Assembly (NCBI RefSeq): GCF_037055355.1 | Contig: NZ_CP146350.1 | Location: 2,937,001-3,001,000 of the forward strand | Direction: 5' to 3' | Source: Streptomyces sp. DG1A-41 | Lineage (GTDB): Bacteria; Actinomycetota; Actinomycetes; Streptomycetales; Streptomycetaceae | Length of the DNA stretch: 64,000 nt | Shown: in pieces, positions 53,744-63,036 of the stretch | Layout of the letters: every line of letters begins with the position of its first letter | How positions within the stretch are numbered: position 1 is the stretch's first letter | Position numbers and translations under genes: made by a program | Notes under the pieces: generated by a model | The model's database searches: none | Told to the model about the DNA's origin: nothing | Seen by the model: the letters and a program-made list of their open reading frames with translations, nothing else

Positions 53744-53908
53744 TCAGCGGTCGCGGTTGAAGCGGGTGGTGACCCACAGCATGAGCAGCAGGATGAAGAG
53801 AGCGGCGCCACCGGTGAGGTAGGGGCTGAGGCTCTCGTGGTTTCCGCCGTGCTCCTCGCCCTCGGCGGCGAGGGTGACCAACTGGGCAGCGGTGCTGTGG
53901 AAGCTCAT
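53744..53908 (-). CDS. Small single-helix membrane protein (54 aa)
   Basis: [20 protein letters not shown] then one helix ([18 protein letters not shown]) and NRDR tail. It is probably tail-anchored. The ATG at 53908 is chosen because the residues upstream of it do not look like a protein N terminus. It lies near nadD on the same strand and is conserved in Streptomyces to my recollection. The function is unknown. Confidence 0.65.
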   Translation of the reverse strand: MSFHSTAAQLVTLAAEGEEHGGNHESLSPYLTGGAALFILLLMLWVTTRFNRDR

Positions 53909-54071
53909 CTTCGGCGAGACCTTCGGGTGTGGGCGGGTTAAAGACGTCGGCTCATCGTAAGCGGGCGCCCCGACCGCGATCACCCCGACTCCGCCTGTTC
54001 GTGACGCGGAGGCGGTACCTGCTCCCGCCCGGCCCGGTCCCGGGGCCCGGCGGGGGAACCTTCCCGGTGCC

Positions 54072-54233
54072 TCAGTCGTCCTTCCGTCTGTAGCCGCGCA
54101 GCAGGAACCACGCGGTCAGCACACAGCCCAGGATCATCACGAGCAGTACGTACCGCAGCATCCCCGGCCCTCCATGCCGCTCGGCGGCGGTCGTGGCCTC
54201 GGCGAGCCAGGCGGCTGCGGGGTGGTGCTCCAT
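54072..54233 (-). CDS. Small single-helix membrane protein (53 aa)
   Basis: MEHHPAAAWLAEATTAAERH then GGPGMLRYVLLVMILGCVLT, AWFLLRGYRRKDD. ATG 54233 has GGAG nine bases upstream. A helix and basic tail imply membrane insertion. It shares an AE-x-x-(E/R)HGG phrase with the neighbouring 54-residue protein. Confidence 0.68.
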   Translation of the reverse strand: MEHHPAAAWLAEATTAAERHGGPGMLRYVLLVMILGCVLTAWFLLRGYRRKDD

Positions 54234-54358
54234 GGCGGTGGTCTCCTTCGCTGCACTGCCCGACCACCGTAACTCCGCCTAGGCTGGGCTCTGCCTCGGG
54301 GAAGCAAAAGGCCGCACAAGGGGCCGTAAAGGTCACACAGACGCACATGGGGGAAGAC

Positions 54359-55483
54359 ATGTCCGACGGCCACGAGCACAACGGGCACGAGAACGTGCCG
54401 AGCAGGCAGCGCAGGCGCTTCCCCGGAATCTCCTCGCGTACGTACGAGCATCCGGCCGACCGCTCCGCCCTGGTGGCGCTGCGCAAGCTGAGCGGTTTCG
54501 ACACGGTGTTCAAGGCGCTCAGCGGCCTGCTGCCCGAGCGCAGTCTGAGGCTGCTGTTCCTGTCCGACTCGGTGCGGGTGTCGGACCAGCAGTTCGCGCA
54601 TCTGAACGTGATGCTGCGGGACGCCTGCTACATCCTGGACCTGGAGAAGGTCCCGCCGATGTACGTGAACCAGGACCCGCAGCCGAACGCGATGTGCATC
54701 GGGCTGGACGAGCCGATCATCGTCGTCACGACGGGCCTCGTCGAACTGCTCGACGAGGAGGAGATGCGGGCGGTCGTCGGGCACGAGGTGGGGCACGCGC
54801 TGTCCGGGCACTCGGTCTACCGGACCATCCTGCTGTTCCTGACGAGCCTCGCCGTCCGGGTCGCCTGGATCCCGCTGGGCAACCTCGCGATCATGGCGAT
54901 CGTGACCGGGCTGCGGGAGTGGTTCCGCAAGTCGGAGCTGTCCGCGGACCGGGCGGGGCTGCTGGTCGGGCAGGATCTCCAGGCGTCCATGCGGGGTCTG
55001 ATGAAGATCGCGGGCGGCAACCACCTGCACGAGATGAACGTGGACGCGTTCCTCGCCCAGGCCGAGGAGTACGAGGCCGGGGGCGACCTGCGCGACTCGG
55101 TGCTCAAGATCCTTAACGTGCTGCCGCGCTCCCACCCCTTCACCACCGTGCGGGCGGCCGAGCTGAAGAAGTGGGCCGAGTCGCGGGACTACCAGCGGAT
55201 CATGGACGGCCACTACCCGCGGCGCGACGAGGACGGGGACACTTCGGTCCGGGACTCCTGGCGGGACTCGGCGAACCACTACACGACCCATGTGAAGAGC
55301 TCCAAGGACCCGCTGATGAAGCTGGTCACCGACCTCGCCGGTGGCGCCGGCGACCTGGGCGAGCGCGTCCGCCGGGGCTTCGGCGGCTTCACGAACCCGG
55401 CTCAGAAGCCGCCCCGGGGGCCGGAGACGCCGGGCCCGTCGGACTCCCCGGGAGACGACCGGCCGCCGCGCGACGACGGCTGA
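54359..55483 (+). CDS. M48 family zinc metallopeptidase
   Basis: This 374-residue HtpX/Ste24-like membrane peptidase has zinc motif HEVGH at residues 142-146 (VVGHEVGHALSGHS). Helices around residues 150-200 follow, with the third ligand in SELSADRAGLLV. The C terminus is a hydrophilic tail with a Pro/Asp-rich end. Family members take part in membrane protein quality control. ATG 54359 (MSDGHEH) has GGGGAAG close upstream. ATG 54347 is four codons earlier. Confidence 0.87.
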   Translation: MSDGHEHNGHENVPSRQRRRFPGISSRTYEHPADRSALVALRKLSGFDTVFKALSGLLPERSLRLLFLSDSVRVSDQQFAHLNVMLRDACYILDLEKVPPMYVNQDPQPNAMCIGLDEPIIVVTTGLVELLDEEEMRAVVGHEVGHALSGHSVYRTILLFLTSLAVRVAWIPLGNLAIMAIVTGLREWFRKSELSADRAGLLVGQDLQASMRGLMKIAGGNHLHEMNVDAFLAQAEEYEAGGDLRDSVLKILNVLPRSHPFTTVRAAELKKWAESRDYQRIMDGHYPRRDEDGDTSVRDSWRDSANHYTTHVKSSKDPLMKLVTDLAGGAGDLGERVRRGFGGFTNPAQKPPRGPETPGPSDSPGDDRPPRDDG

Positions 55484-55627
55484 GGCACGACGACGGCGGA
55501 GGCCCCCGCAGAAGCGTCGGCCGCCGCGCGAGGACAGCCGAGGCGCCGCAGGAGGGCCGGGAGGCTCCCAGCACACACCCAACGCACACAGCGCCCACAG
55601 AGCCCCCAGCGCCCCGGAAAGCCCGCC

Positions 55628-56698
55628 TCACACCTTCGGCTGCGCGCTCGTCGCCAGGGAGCCGCACAGGGCCGTGGCGCTGCCCGTGGCGTAGGGGTCC
55701 GTACCGGCGGGGCCGCCTTCCTTGGCCGTCTGGCCGGCCAGGAGGGGGCGCAGGTGGTTCGTGGAGTCCTCGGCGCAGGAGAGCGGGCCGGCCTGGACGT
55801 AGGAGACGACGAGCTGGGCCTGGTGCAGGCGCAGGTCGTCGCGGTCGAAGCGGAAGTGCAGCTCGCGCCGGACAGTGAACAGGGACACCTCGGCCTTGTC
55901 ACCGGTCCCGGCCGGCCGCAGCGCGTACACGAACGTGTGGTCGGCGGTGACCTCGAGCGTGGACGAGTCGGCCTCGGCGGCCTGGAGCGTGCCCTGGACC
56001 CGCACCTTGCGGTCGGCCAGCTCGGCACGGGAGGGGTCGAAGCGGACCAGCCAGCCGGTGGGCGCGTGGCGCCCGTCCGCGGTGGGGCGGGCGAAGCTCT
56101 GATCGAACTGGTCCAGCTGGTCGGGGGCCAGCAGGACGCGGACGGCGCGGACCTCACGGCCCATGAGCACGTCCGGGTCGAGGGCGGAGCGGACGATGTA
56201 GTCCTTGGCGGTGGTCAGGGCGCTGACGACCTGGCTGTCCGAGAAGTGCGCGGTGCGGCGCGAGGCGGGCAGCGGCACGCCCTCCGCACCGGTCTTGAAC
56301 TGTGCGGCGGGGCTGCGCTCGTACAGGTACGCCGTGTCGGCCGTGCCGGGCACCTTGCCCTCGGGGGCGAGCGGGATGACGGTCATCCGCAGGGGTTCGG
56401 CGGTCTCCTGGGCGGCGGGGGTCTGGTAGGGGTGCCGTACGCCCATGTAGATCGCGGTACCGAAGGCGAGGGCGATCAGCAGGACCAGGACCAGTGCCTG
56501 CCGGGACAGGCCCCGGCGCAGGGGCGGGGCGCGGCGCACGGCGGGCGCGTGGTCGCTGATGCGCTCCTGGGCGGAGTACTCCTGGAGGCGGGCAGCCCGG
56601 ACGAACGACTCGTCGAAGACGACGGATCGGTACTCGTCCTCTCCACCTCCGGGAGCGCCCTCGGGTGTCCCCTCGGGTGGATCTCCAGGCCCGCCCAT
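55628..56698 (-). CDS. Membrane-anchored hypothetical protein with SVVFDE motif (356 aa)
   Basis: The short cytoplasmic N terminus carries EYRSVVFDESFVRAARLQEY (residues 22-41). One membrane helix (ALVLVLLIALAFGTAIYMGV) follows, then a large extracytoplasmic part with no recognised domain and conserved Cys near the end. The N-terminal motif recurs in the adjacent gene at 56788. Both are conserved in actinomycetes as far as I recall, with no known function. Confidence 0.7.
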   Translation of the reverse strand: MGGPGDPPEGTPEGAPGGGEDEYRSVVFDESFVRAARLQEYSAQERISDHAPAVRRAPPLRRGLSRQALVLVLLIALAFGTAIYMGVRHPYQTPAAQETAEPLRMTVIPLAPEGKVPGTADTAYLYERSPAAQFKTGAEGVPLPASRRTAHFSDSQVVSALTTAKDYIVRSALDPDVLMGREVRAVRVLLAPDQLDQFDQSFARPTADGRHAPTGWLVRFDPSRAELADRKVRVQGTLQAAEADSSTLEVTADHTFVYALRPAGTGDKAEVSLFTVRRELHFRFDRDDLRLHQAQLVVSYVQAGPLSCAEDSTNHLRPLLAGQTAKEGGPAGTDPYATGSATALCGSLATSAQPKV

Positions 56699-56787
56699 AT
56701 CTTCAGGGTAGGTCTCCGGAAGCTCGGGTAAACGCCCTGCCGCACCACAAGTTCTGACAGGTCCTCACCAGGACGGGCGGGTTCCGG

Positions 56788-57345
56788 TCAAGGGGTGCGC
56801 GGGATCACCGATATGGCCGGCTGGGAGTGGTCGGCGGAAGCGGAGGGAGCCGCTCCGCTGCCCTGTTCCAGCCCGGTCGAGGTGGGCGCGGGCACGGGGT
56901 CCTGGCGGTTGGAGGACGCGCCCCGGTAGACCGCCGTGAAGGCCAGCGCGACCATGCCGATGCCCATCACGAGGGCGAGCAGCCAGGCGACGGGGCGGTG
57001 CCAGCGGACCTGTTTGGAGTACGGCCCCGTGCCGTCGTAGTGGTCCTCGAGGATGTCGGGGTCGTCCAGATCGGGATCATGGCCGAAATCGCCGTGTCCG
57101 TCGGGGCCGTACCCGTCGTCGTACCGCTCGCCTCTGGAGTGGGCGCGGCGCGCCTCCGCCTCGGCTCTCGCCTTGGCGGCGGCAAGGAGGCGCTCCACTG
57201 CGCTCGGCTCGTGCACCACGGCCGCGCGTACGAAGGCCTCGTCGAAGACCACGGAGGCGAACTCTTCGTCCGACACCCCGCGGTCGTGGTCGTCGTCGGG
57301 CTCCCGGCCGTCAGGAAACGGCGTGCCCCCCACGTCCTCCGGCAC
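56788..57345 (-). CDS. Membrane-anchored hypothetical protein with SVVFDE motif (185 aa)
   Basis: The start is GTG 57345, with a TTG 27 bases earlier as alternative. The acidic N terminus contains FASVVFDEAFVRAAVVHEPS, followed by a charged Asp/Gly-rich region. One helix (PVAWLLALVMGIGMVALAF) leads into a short Ser/Pro-rich extracytoplasmic tail. It shares its N-terminal motif with the 356-residue neighbour, which suggests a common partner on the cytoplasmic side. Confidence 0.68.
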   Translation of the reverse strand: MPEDVGGTPFPDGREPDDDHDRGVSDEEFASVVFDEAFVRAAVVHEPSAVERLLAAAKARAEAEARRAHSRGERYDDGYGPDGHGDFGHDPDLDDPDILEDHYDGTGPYSKQVRWHRPVAWLLALVMGIGMVALAFTAVYRGASSNRQDPVPAPTSTGLEQGSGAAPSASADHSQPAISVIPRTP

Positions 57346-57504
57346 GGTTCCAGAGTAGACCTGGGGGGTCAATTTGGGCAGACGGTATGGAAATTCATCC
57401 GCCGGTTGAGACGGCGTTCACGGGGTGCCGCACGGCGCACGCCCGGCCGGTCCGCCCCTGCCGCACACACATGCGCCGCTTTACATACCCACGTGGCAGA
57501 CGGC

Positions 57505-58791
57505 TCAGCGCCGCACGTGCCCGTCCCCGGTGACGATGTACTTCGTGCTGGTCAGCTCGGGCAGCCCCATCGGGCCGCGGGCGTGCAGCTTCTGCGTGGA
57601 GATGCCGATCTCCGCGCCGAAGCCGAACTGGCCGCCGTCGGTGAAGCGGGTGGAGGCGTTGACCGCGACCGTGGTCGAGTCGACCAGCTGGGTGAAGCGG
57701 CGGGCGGCCTGCTGGGAGGTCGTGACGATGGCCTCGGTGTGGCCGGAGGTCCACAGCCGGATGTGCTCGACGGCCTTGTCCAGCGAGTCCACCACGGCCG
57801 CGGCGATGTCGTACGACAGGTACTCCGTCTCCCAGTCCTCGGCCGTCGCCTCGACGACCGTGGCCTTGGAGTCCTTGGCATAGGCCAGGACGCGCTCGTC
57901 GGCGTGGACGGTGACGCCCGCGTCGGCCAGGGCGTCCAGGGCGCGCGGCAGGAACTCGGCGGCGACGTCCTGGTGGACCAGGAGGGTCTCGGCGGCGTTG
58001 CAGACGCCGACGCGCTGCGCCTTGGAGTTGATCAGGATCTCGACGGCCATGTCGAGGTCGGCCTGGGCGTCGACGTAGACGTGGCAGTTGCCGGTGCCGG
58101 TCTCGATGACCGGGACGACGGACTCCTGGACGACCGTGTTGATCAGGGAGGCGCCACCGCGCGGGATGAGCACGTCGACCAGGCCGCGGGCGCGCATCAG
58201 CTCGCGCACGCTGTCGCGGCTCTCGCCGGGCACGAGCTGGATGGCGTCGGCGGGCAGCCCGGCCCCGCCCACGGCGTCGCGCAGGACGCGCACGAGGGCG
58301 GTGTTCGACTGGTAGGCCGAGGAGGAGCCGCGCAGCAGGACCGCGTTGCCGGACTTCAGGCAGAGGGCGGCGGCGTCGACGGTGACGTTCGGCCGGCCCT
58401 CGTAGATGATCCCGACGACGCCGAGCGGCACGCGGACCTGGCGCAGGTCGATGCCGTTGGGCAGAGTGGAGCCGCGCACGACCTCGCCGACCGGGTCGGG
58501 CAGCGCGGCGACGTCGCGCACGTCGGAGGCGATGGCGCGGACCCGCTCGGGGGTGAGCGTGAGCCGGTCGATCATGCCCTCGCTGATGCCGGCCTCGCGG
58601 GCCTTGGCGACGTCCTTGGCGTTGGCCTCGATGATCTCGCTCGTACGGACCTCCAGCGCGTCGGCGATGGCGAGCAGCGCGTCGTCCTTGTCGGCCCGCG
58701 GCAGCGGCGCGAGGCTCGCGGCGGCGGCCTTGGCGCGGTAGGCGGCCTCGGTGACCGGGGACATGGAGTCGTACGGCGAAAGCGTGGTCAT
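57505..58791 (-). CDS. proA: Glutamate-5-semialdehyde dehydrogenase
   Basis: This 428-residue NADPH-dependent enzyme reduces gamma-glutamyl phosphate to the semialdehyde in proline synthesis. The family motifs are [40 protein letters not shown] with the catalytic Cys, and [17 protein letters not shown]. It follows a small hypothetical gene and proB on the same strand, so all three may be co-transcribed. Confidence 0.95.
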   Translation of the reverse strand: MTTLSPYDSMSPVTEAAYRAKAAAASLAPLPRADKDDALLAIADALEVRTSEIIEANAKDVAKAREAGISEGMIDRLTLTPERVRAIASDVRDVAALPDPVGEVVRGSTLPNGIDLRQVRVPLGVVGIIYEGRPNVTVDAAALCLKSGNAVLLRGSSSAYQSNTALVRVLRDAVGGAGLPADAIQLVPGESRDSVRELMRARGLVDVLIPRGGASLINTVVQESVVPVIETGTGNCHVYVDAQADLDMAVEILINSKAQRVGVCNAAETLLVHQDVAAEFLPRALDALADAGVTVHADERVLAYAKDSKATVVEATAEDWETEYLSYDIAAAVVDSLDKAVEHIRLWTSGHTEAIVTTSQQAARRFTQLVDSTTVAVNASTRFTDGGQFGFGAEIGISTQKLHARGPMGLPELTSTKYIVTGDGHVRR

Positions 58792-58887
58792 GAGGGCAGC
58801 GTAGTGCGCCGGGCGGGACCGTTCACCGCCCGTTCCACACCCCGAGACACTTCTCGAGACGCTTCCCGAGAGGGCTGCCGGACCGCG

Positions 58888-59355
58888 TCAAAAGGGATGG
58901 ACTCCGACCGGCGACGCCGGCGGCGACCCGTACCCCTCGGTGATGCGCTGGTGGTAGGTCGCGCGGTCGACGACCTCCAGGCCGACGATCTCCCAGGGCG
59001 GCAGCCCGGCGGTCTGCCGGTGCTCGCCCCACAGGCGCAGGGCGACGGCGGCCGCGTCGTGCAGGTCGCGGGCCTCCTCCCAGTAGCGGATCTCCGCGTG
59101 GTCGACCGCGTACCGGCTGGTCAGGAGGAAGGGATGGTCGTGGGCGAGCTGCTCCAGGGCGCGCCGGACCTCGGGGAGCGGGGCCTCCTTGCCGGAGACG
59201 CTGAGGGTGACGTGCCACAGGCGCGGGGTGTCACCGGGCTCCTCGCCCTCGAAACGGTCCCCGGCCGCCACGCTCGTCAGGGCCCGCTCCTCACCGGCCG
59301 CGCGGGAGCCGGCACCACCACGGGACGCCGCGGCCCCAGGGCGCACTCGTCTCAC
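58888..59355 (-). CDS. Conserved hypothetical protein between proB and proA
   Basis: This 155-residue protein starts at GTG 59355 with an ideal AAAGGAGG five bases upstream. It reads MRRVRPGAAASRGGAGSRAA, then a core DTPRLWHVTLSVSGKEAPLP to RLWGEHRQTAGLPPWEIVGLEV. No catalytic motif is recognised. Some members of this family are annotated only as hypothetical. It lies between the two proline genes and may be co-transcribed with them. Confidence 0.72.
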   Translation of the reverse strand: MRRVRPGAAASRGGAGSRAAGEERALTSVAAGDRFEGEEPGDTPRLWHVTLSVSGKEAPLPEVRRALEQLAHDHPFLLTSRYAVDHAEIRYWEEARDLHDAAAVALRLWGEHRQTAGLPPWEIVGLEVVDRATYHQRITEGYGSPPASPVGVHPF

Positions 59356-59480
59356 GACGGCCTCCTTTGCACAGTGGCGCTGCTGCGGAATATGTCCCCG
59401 AGACAAAGTTGAGCAGGCCGCAAGGGATCGCGTGGCGGTTTTGCGGAACGTCCACCACCGGGGGCGGAGGTTTCGACACA

Positions 59481-60608
59481 TTACGGGTGCAGGAGCACCA
59501 GGTCGTCCCTGTGTACGACCTCGCGTTCGTACGCGGGTCCGAGTTCGCGAGCCAGTTCGCGGGTCGAGCGGCCGATCAGCCGGGGGATCTCCTTGGCGTC
59601 GAAGCTGACGAGCCCACGGGCCACGGCGCGCCCCGCGGCGTCCCGCAGCTCGACCGGGTCGCCGGCGCTGAACTCGCCCTCGACGGCGGCGATCCCGGCG
59701 GGCAGCAGCGACTTGCGGCGCTCCACGACGGCCTCGACGGCGCCGTCGTCCAGGGTGAGGGCGCCCTGCGGGGCGGAGGCGTGCTGGAGCCACAGCAGCC
59801 GGTCGGCGGAGCGCTTGCCGGTGGGGTGGAAGTAGGTGCCGGTGTCCTGGCCGGTCAGCGCGTCGGCCGCGTGGACGGCGCTGGTGAGCACGACGGGGAC
59901 GCCGGCGGCGGCTGCGATCCGGGCGGCCTCGACCTTGGTGACCATGCCGCCGGTGCCGACACCCGCCTTGCCCGCGCTGCCGATCTCGACGCCCGCGAGG
60001 TCGGACGGGTCGCGCACCTCGGCGATACGGGAGGTGCCGGGCTTGCCGGGGTCGCCGTCGTAGACGCCGTCCACGTCGGACAGCAGGACCAGGAGATCGG
60101 CGTGGACGAGGTGGGCGACGAGGGCGGCGAGCCGGTCGTTGTCGCCGAAGCGGATCTCGTCCGTGGCGACGGTGTCGTTCTCGTTGACGATCGGGAAGGC
60201 GCCCATCGCGAGCAGCTTGTCGAGGGTGCGGGAGGCGTTGCGGTGGTGGGCGCGGCGGCTCATGTCGTCGGAGGTCAGGAGCACCTGGCCGACGCGGACG
60301 CCGTAGCGGGCGAAGGAGGCGGTGTAGCGGGCGACCAGCAGGCCCTGGCCGACGCTGGCGGCGGCCTGCTGCCGGGCGAGGTCCTTGGGGCGGCGGCGCA
60401 GACCCAGCGGGGCGAGGCCGGCCGCGATGGCGCCGGAGGAGACCAGGACGATTTCACGCTCGCCGCCGCTGCGGACCTTGGCGAGCACGTCGACCAGCGC
60501 GTCCACGCGGTCCGCGTCCAGGCCGCCCGAGGCGGTGGTCAGCGAGGAGGACCCGACCTTGACGACGATCCTGCGGGCCTCGCCCGCGGCCTGCCTTGCC
60601 CCTGCCAC
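59481..60608 (-). CDS. proB: Glutamate 5-kinase
   Basis: This 375-residue enzyme phosphorylates glutamate, the first step of proline synthesis. The amino-acid kinase domain has RRIVVKVGSSSLTT, LVSSGAIAAG, VNENDTVATDEIRFGDND and GTGGMVTKVEAA. A PUA domain follows at about residues 285-370. GTG 60608 is the start. It is divergent from the teichoic-type polymerase gene, with a 295-bp gap that holds no clear motif. Confidence 0.95.
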   Translation of the reverse strand: MAGARQAAGEARRIVVKVGSSSLTTASGGLDADRVDALVDVLAKVRSGGEREIVLVSSGAIAAGLAPLGLRRRPKDLARQQAAASVGQGLLVARYTASFARYGVRVGQVLLTSDDMSRRAHHRNASRTLDKLLAMGAFPIVNENDTVATDEIRFGDNDRLAALVAHLVHADLLVLLSDVDGVYDGDPGKPGTSRIAEVRDPSDLAGVEIGSAGKAGVGTGGMVTKVEAARIAAAAGVPVVLTSAVHAADALTGQDTGTYFHPTGKRSADRLLWLQHASAPQGALTLDDGAVEAVVERRKSLLPAGIAAVEGEFSAGDPVELRDAAGRAVARGLVSFDAKEIPRLIGRSTRELARELGPAYEREVVHRDDLVLLHP

Positions 60609-60903
60609 GTCGCCGTCCGTCCCCTTGCGTCGATTCGGTCGCTCACCAGGAAATCTACGGGACGGGCGGACGGAGCGCGGCGCCGGTCCACGCTACGGAC
60701 GGTGCCGCCCGCGTCACGGGACGGCAGTCACCCTTCTCCGGTCCCATCCCGCGACAGGAAGGCAATCTTCCGCTACGGTCCGACGGCACGACGGACGGCA
60801 TCCGCCTCTACGCACCGACGACACGCGCGTGTCGTCGGGAGGTCGCCGCGCGTTAACCCGGGCGGCCGACCTGCGCCGACCCGACGCTCCTGGAGTGACC
60901 GCA

Positions 60904-62961
60904 GTGCCCCTACCTCTCCCCCGCCCACCGGCCCTGCTGAAGGGGCTGGTCACCATCGTCCTGGCCGCCGCGTTCGCCGCTCAGGCGATCGCGGCGCTGC
61001 TGCCCCACGTGCCGCTGCTGCTCGCCGCGACCACCGTCTCCCTGGCGACCGAGGCCGCCCTGTACCGGTGGCAGCGCGGGGTGCTGTCGCTGTTCGCCAA
61101 GTCGCACGCGGACATCACCGTGCGGCACGTCCTGCGGGACCTGTTGCTGGTCGTGGCCCTGCTACGGCTCGGCGAGCAGGACAGGGAGACGGTGTACGCC
61201 GCGCTCGTGGCCGGGCTGCTCGCCTTCTACGTGCTGCACTGCGCGATCCAGGCGGTCTCCGTCCTGGTGCGCCGGACCCGCACCCTGCCGGTGGTGACCC
61301 GGAACATCGACGCCTCGGCACTGCGGCTGTCCCCGGCCCCGCCCGTGCTGCTGCGCCGCCCCGGCCACCGGCTGCTGGTGTTCGGCCTGCCGGCGACGGC
61401 CGGGCTGCTGGCCGCCGCGCCGGGCGACGAGCCGGTGTACGCGGCCGCGGGCATCGCGCTCTCCCTCGCGCTCGCGCTGACCGGCCTCGGCGCGCTGCTG
61501 TTCCGGCTGCTGCCGGGACGCCGCCCGGCCGGCGAGCAGGAGGTGCTCGACTGGTTCGACGCGTGGCTGGCGGAGTACCGGCCGACCGTGGGCCTGTACT
61601 TCTCCGGCGGTGCCTCCTCGGCCTATCAGGCGAACATGTGGCTGGAGCCGCTCGCGGGGCTCGACGGGAGGCCGGTCATCGTGCTGCGCGAGCGGTTCAT
61701 GGTGCAGAAGATCGCGGCGACGGACATCCCGATCGTGTGCCTGCCGAAGGTGTCCACGCTGATGCGGCTGGAGCACTCCACGCTCCAGGTCCTGATCCAC
61801 CCGTCGAACTCCGGCAAGACCTCCCAGGTGCTGCGTATCCCCACGATCAGGCACACCTTCGTCAACCACGGCGAGAGCGACAAGCTGTCCTCCTGCAACC
61901 CGTACGCGAAGGCGTACGACGAGGTCTGGGTGGCCGGGCCCGCCGCCCGCGAGCGGTACGCGCTGGCCGAGGTGGGCGTCGAGGACAAGGACGTGGTGGA
62001 GACCGGCCGTCCGCAGCTGGACGCCGTACGGCCGTACGCCGGTCCGCCGACGGGGACGTACACGACCGTGCTGTACGCGCCGACCTGGGAGGGCTGGGAC
62101 GGCAACCCCGGCAACACGTCGGTGATCGCGGCCGGGGAGAACCTGGTGCGGGCGCTGCTCGCGGACCCGGGCGTGCGGCTGCTGTACAAGCCGCATCCGC
62201 TGACGGGGTCGGTGGACCCGCGCGCGGGCGCGGCCGATCTGCGCATCCGGGAGCTGATCCGGGCGGCCAACCGGGAGCGGACGGGGACGCGTCGCCCCAC
62301 GGGCAGTGCCGGACTCGCCCGTCTCACCGCGGAACTGGACCGGCTCACCACGGCCGTCTTCCGGGCCGGGGCCGACACGGTGGAGCGGATGCGGGTGCAG
62401 TCGGCGCCGGAGCCGGGCCGGGCGGAGGCGGTGGCACGGGCGACGGCGGCCTGGGATGAGGCGTACTGGGCCTCGCTGCCGGAGGGCGAACACCAGATCA
62501 TCACGGACGCCCGGCCCGCGCTGTACTCCTGCTTCAACGTGGCCGACCTGCTGATCAGTGACGTGTCGAGCGTGATCAGCGATTTTCTGGCGAGCGAGAA
62601 GCCGTACGCGGTGGCGAACACCTGCGGGCTGCCCGAAGAGGCCTTCCGTACGGCGTTCCCGACGGTGGCGGCGGCGACCGTGCTGACGCCGGACGCGGCC
62701 GGGGTGCCGGAGCTGCTGGAGACGGTCCGGCACCCGGAGAAGGACGACCTGGCCGAGGCACGTGCCGCGTTGAAGCTGCGCCTGCTGGGCCCGGCCGAGC
62801 CACCGTCGCAGGAGCGCTTCAACGCGGCCGTACAGGCACTGTGCGCGCAGGCCCGGGCCCACCGGGCACGGGTGGCGGAGCGCCTGACGGCGGAACTGCC
62901 CGGCCAGCGCACGGAGCCGGCGGGCGACGGGGCGGGCCTGCCGACGGCCGCACCGCGCTAG
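60904..62961 (+). CDS. CDP-glycerol:glycerophosphate glycerophosphotransferase-type polymerase
   Basis: This 685-residue protein has a membrane N terminus (about 210 residues with five or six helices, including VTIVLAAAFAAQAIAALL) and a soluble Glyphos_transf domain. The latter has HTFVNHGESDKLSSCNPYAK, TVLYAPTWEGWDGNPGNTSV, LYKPHPLTGSVDPR and DVSSVISDFLASEKPYAV. Such enzymes polymerise or prime wall teichoic acid or similar polyol-phosphate polymers. The fused membrane domain is larger than in TagF-type enzymes. GTG 60904 has GGAG eight bases upstream. Confidence 0.85.
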   Translation: MPLPLPRPPALLKGLVTIVLAAAFAAQAIAALLPHVPLLLAATTVSLATEAALYRWQRGVLSLFAKSHADITVRHVLRDLLLVVALLRLGEQDRETVYAALVAGLLAFYVLHCAIQAVSVLVRRTRTLPVVTRNIDASALRLSPAPPVLLRRPGHRLLVFGLPATAGLLAAAPGDEPVYAAAGIALSLALALTGLGALLFRLLPGRRPAGEQEVLDWFDAWLAEYRPTVGLYFSGGASSAYQANMWLEPLAGLDGRPVIVLRERFMVQKIAATDIPIVCLPKVSTLMRLEHSTLQVLIHPSNSGKTSQVLRIPTIRHTFVNHGESDKLSSCNPYAKAYDEVWVAGPAARERYALAEVGVEDKDVVETGRPQLDAVRPYAGPPTGTYTTVLYAPTWEGWDGNPGNTSVIAAGENLVRALLADPGVRLLYKPHPLTGSVDPRAGAADLRIRELIRAANRERTGTRRPTGSAGLARLTAELDRLTTAVFRAGADTVERMRVQSAPEPGRAEAVARATAAWDEAYWASLPEGEHQIITDARPALYSCFNVADLLISDVSSVISDFLASEKPYAVANTCGLPEEAFRTAFPTVAAATVLTPDAAGVPELLETVRHPEKDDLAEARAALKLRLLGPAEPPSQERFNAAVQALCAQARAHRARVAERLTAELPGQRTEPAGDGAGLPTAAPR

Positions 62962-62994
62962 CGGACAGCACGACGAACCGACCGAGGAACAACC

Positions 62995-63028
62995 GCGGGG
63001 CCGTGGGCGACCGCCCCACCGGCCCCGC
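62995..63028. terminator. Bidirectional hairpin GCGGGGCCG ... CGGCCCCGC
   Basis: The 9-bp perfect outer arms, with partial inner pairing, lie between the convergent polymerase and glycosyltransferase genes. Confidence 0.7.
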
Positions 63029-63036
63029 GCCCGCGT

